From a virus, in IMG/VR virus record IMGVR_UViG_3300007504_000075, positions 1-21,813 of that record: a stretch of DNA of 21,813 nucleotides. One strand, given 5' to 3'. Positions 21,606-21,813 of this stretch are shown piece by piece (the stretch's first letter is position 1; each line of letters starts with the position of its first letter). Made by a program: the position numbers and the translations under genes. The notes beneath the pieces are model-generated. The model made no database searches and had not been told where the DNA came from. It saw only the letters and a program-made list of their open reading frames with translations.

Positions 21606-21813
21606 TGCCCCGCAGGCAGCCAACCACCGCCGCCCGCGTAGCCCTCGTCGCCCGCGTAGCAGCGCAGGGCGACGTGGACATTTCCAGCGCTCCCGCAGCC
21701 GGCGCCGCTGTGTGGGACGGCGAGACCCTGGTCGCCGACAACCTCGTGATGCTGCCCAGGCAGACCGACACCACCGAGAACGGGCTCTACGTCTGGCCAG
21801 GTGCGGGGCTGCT
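21605..21813 (+). CDS. Tail fibre / receptor-binding protein, 5' part only
   Basis: The first 69 codons of a gene that runs off the window. The segment after residue 20 (GDVDISSAPAAG, then WDGETLVADNLVMLPRQ, then ENGLYVWPG) follows the phage fibre pattern in which a residue run TANVDL, DGVTL, GDRVLL and NGIYVW recurs in tail fibres and receptor-binding proteins. It would attach the fibre to the hub. The N-terminal part carries a 12-base direct repeat (CGCCCGCGTAGC at 21631-21642 and 21649-21660). The ATG shares a base with the previous stop. The C-terminal receptor-binding domain is outside the window. Confidence 0.65.
   Translation, partial: MPRRQPTTAARVALVARVAAQGDVDISSAPAAGAAVWDGETLVADNLVMLPRQTDTTENGLYVWPGAGL

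Noticed and set aside
1-21813. CRISPR array, tRNA, integrase, lysis genes, toxin-antitoxin or defence genes
   Set aside because: I looked for regular spaced repeats, cloverleaf-like segments and familiar motifs of these and saw none.

Overview
The window is a high-GC (roughly two thirds G+C by eye) stretch of a tailed double-stranded DNA phage or prophage. Every supported gene lies on the + strand. Genes are packed with ATGA, GTGA, TGATG or TAATG overlaps, so most of the window reads as one continuous set of translationally coupled transcription units. The order is regulator, replication, packaging, head, connector, tail tube, chaperones, tape measure, tail tip and fibre. This order, with an HK97-type protease/capsid pair and a tape-measure protein, indicates a siphovirus-like (long, non-contractile tail) phage. 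No sheath, lysis cassette, integrase, tRNA or DNA polymerase is visible. The host cannot be named from the sequence. Canonical Shine-Dalgarno sites coexist with two apparent leaderless genes (-10 box, 6 nt, ATG), a pattern common in Actinobacteria and Deinococcus-Thermus.

Region 1-4385, early/replication: a divergent promoter pair with its -35 boxes inside an inverted repeat drives a Cro/CI-like regulator rightwards (85) and an unseen gene leftwards. Two unknown proteins follow, then a coupled cassette: a PDDEXK-type nuclease (1030), a DEDDy-type 3'-5' exonuclease (1545), a primase-like zinc-ribbon protein (2180) and a VapE-family SF3-like helicase (2857). Right after the helicase is a repeat-rich stretch (4125-4380) with direct and inverted CTGGCCACAC-type repeats and an A/T-rich patch, a good candidate replication origin.

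Region 4386-7230, late switch and packaging: a winged-helix protein, two small unknown proteins, and the small and large terminase subunits. The large subunit carries a four-cysteine insertion in its nuclease half.

Region 7231-13069, head: a second leaderless-type promoter, portal, SPP1 gp7-like minor head protein, HK97-family prohead protease with an unusual N-terminal extension, a sigma70-like promoter overlapped by two operator-like inverted repeats, major capsid protein, a small beta-rich putative decoration protein, a possible 29-residue ORF and a head-tail connector.

Region 13062-21813, tail: gp10-like head-tail joining protein, tail terminator, a DUF2341-like structural protein, tail tube, two tail assembly chaperone ORFs in frames that would need a +1 (or -2) shift, tape measure (762 residues), two minor tail/hub proteins, a small tail-tip protein, and the start of a tail-fibre protein that runs off the window. 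No non-coding stretch exceeds about 300 bases.
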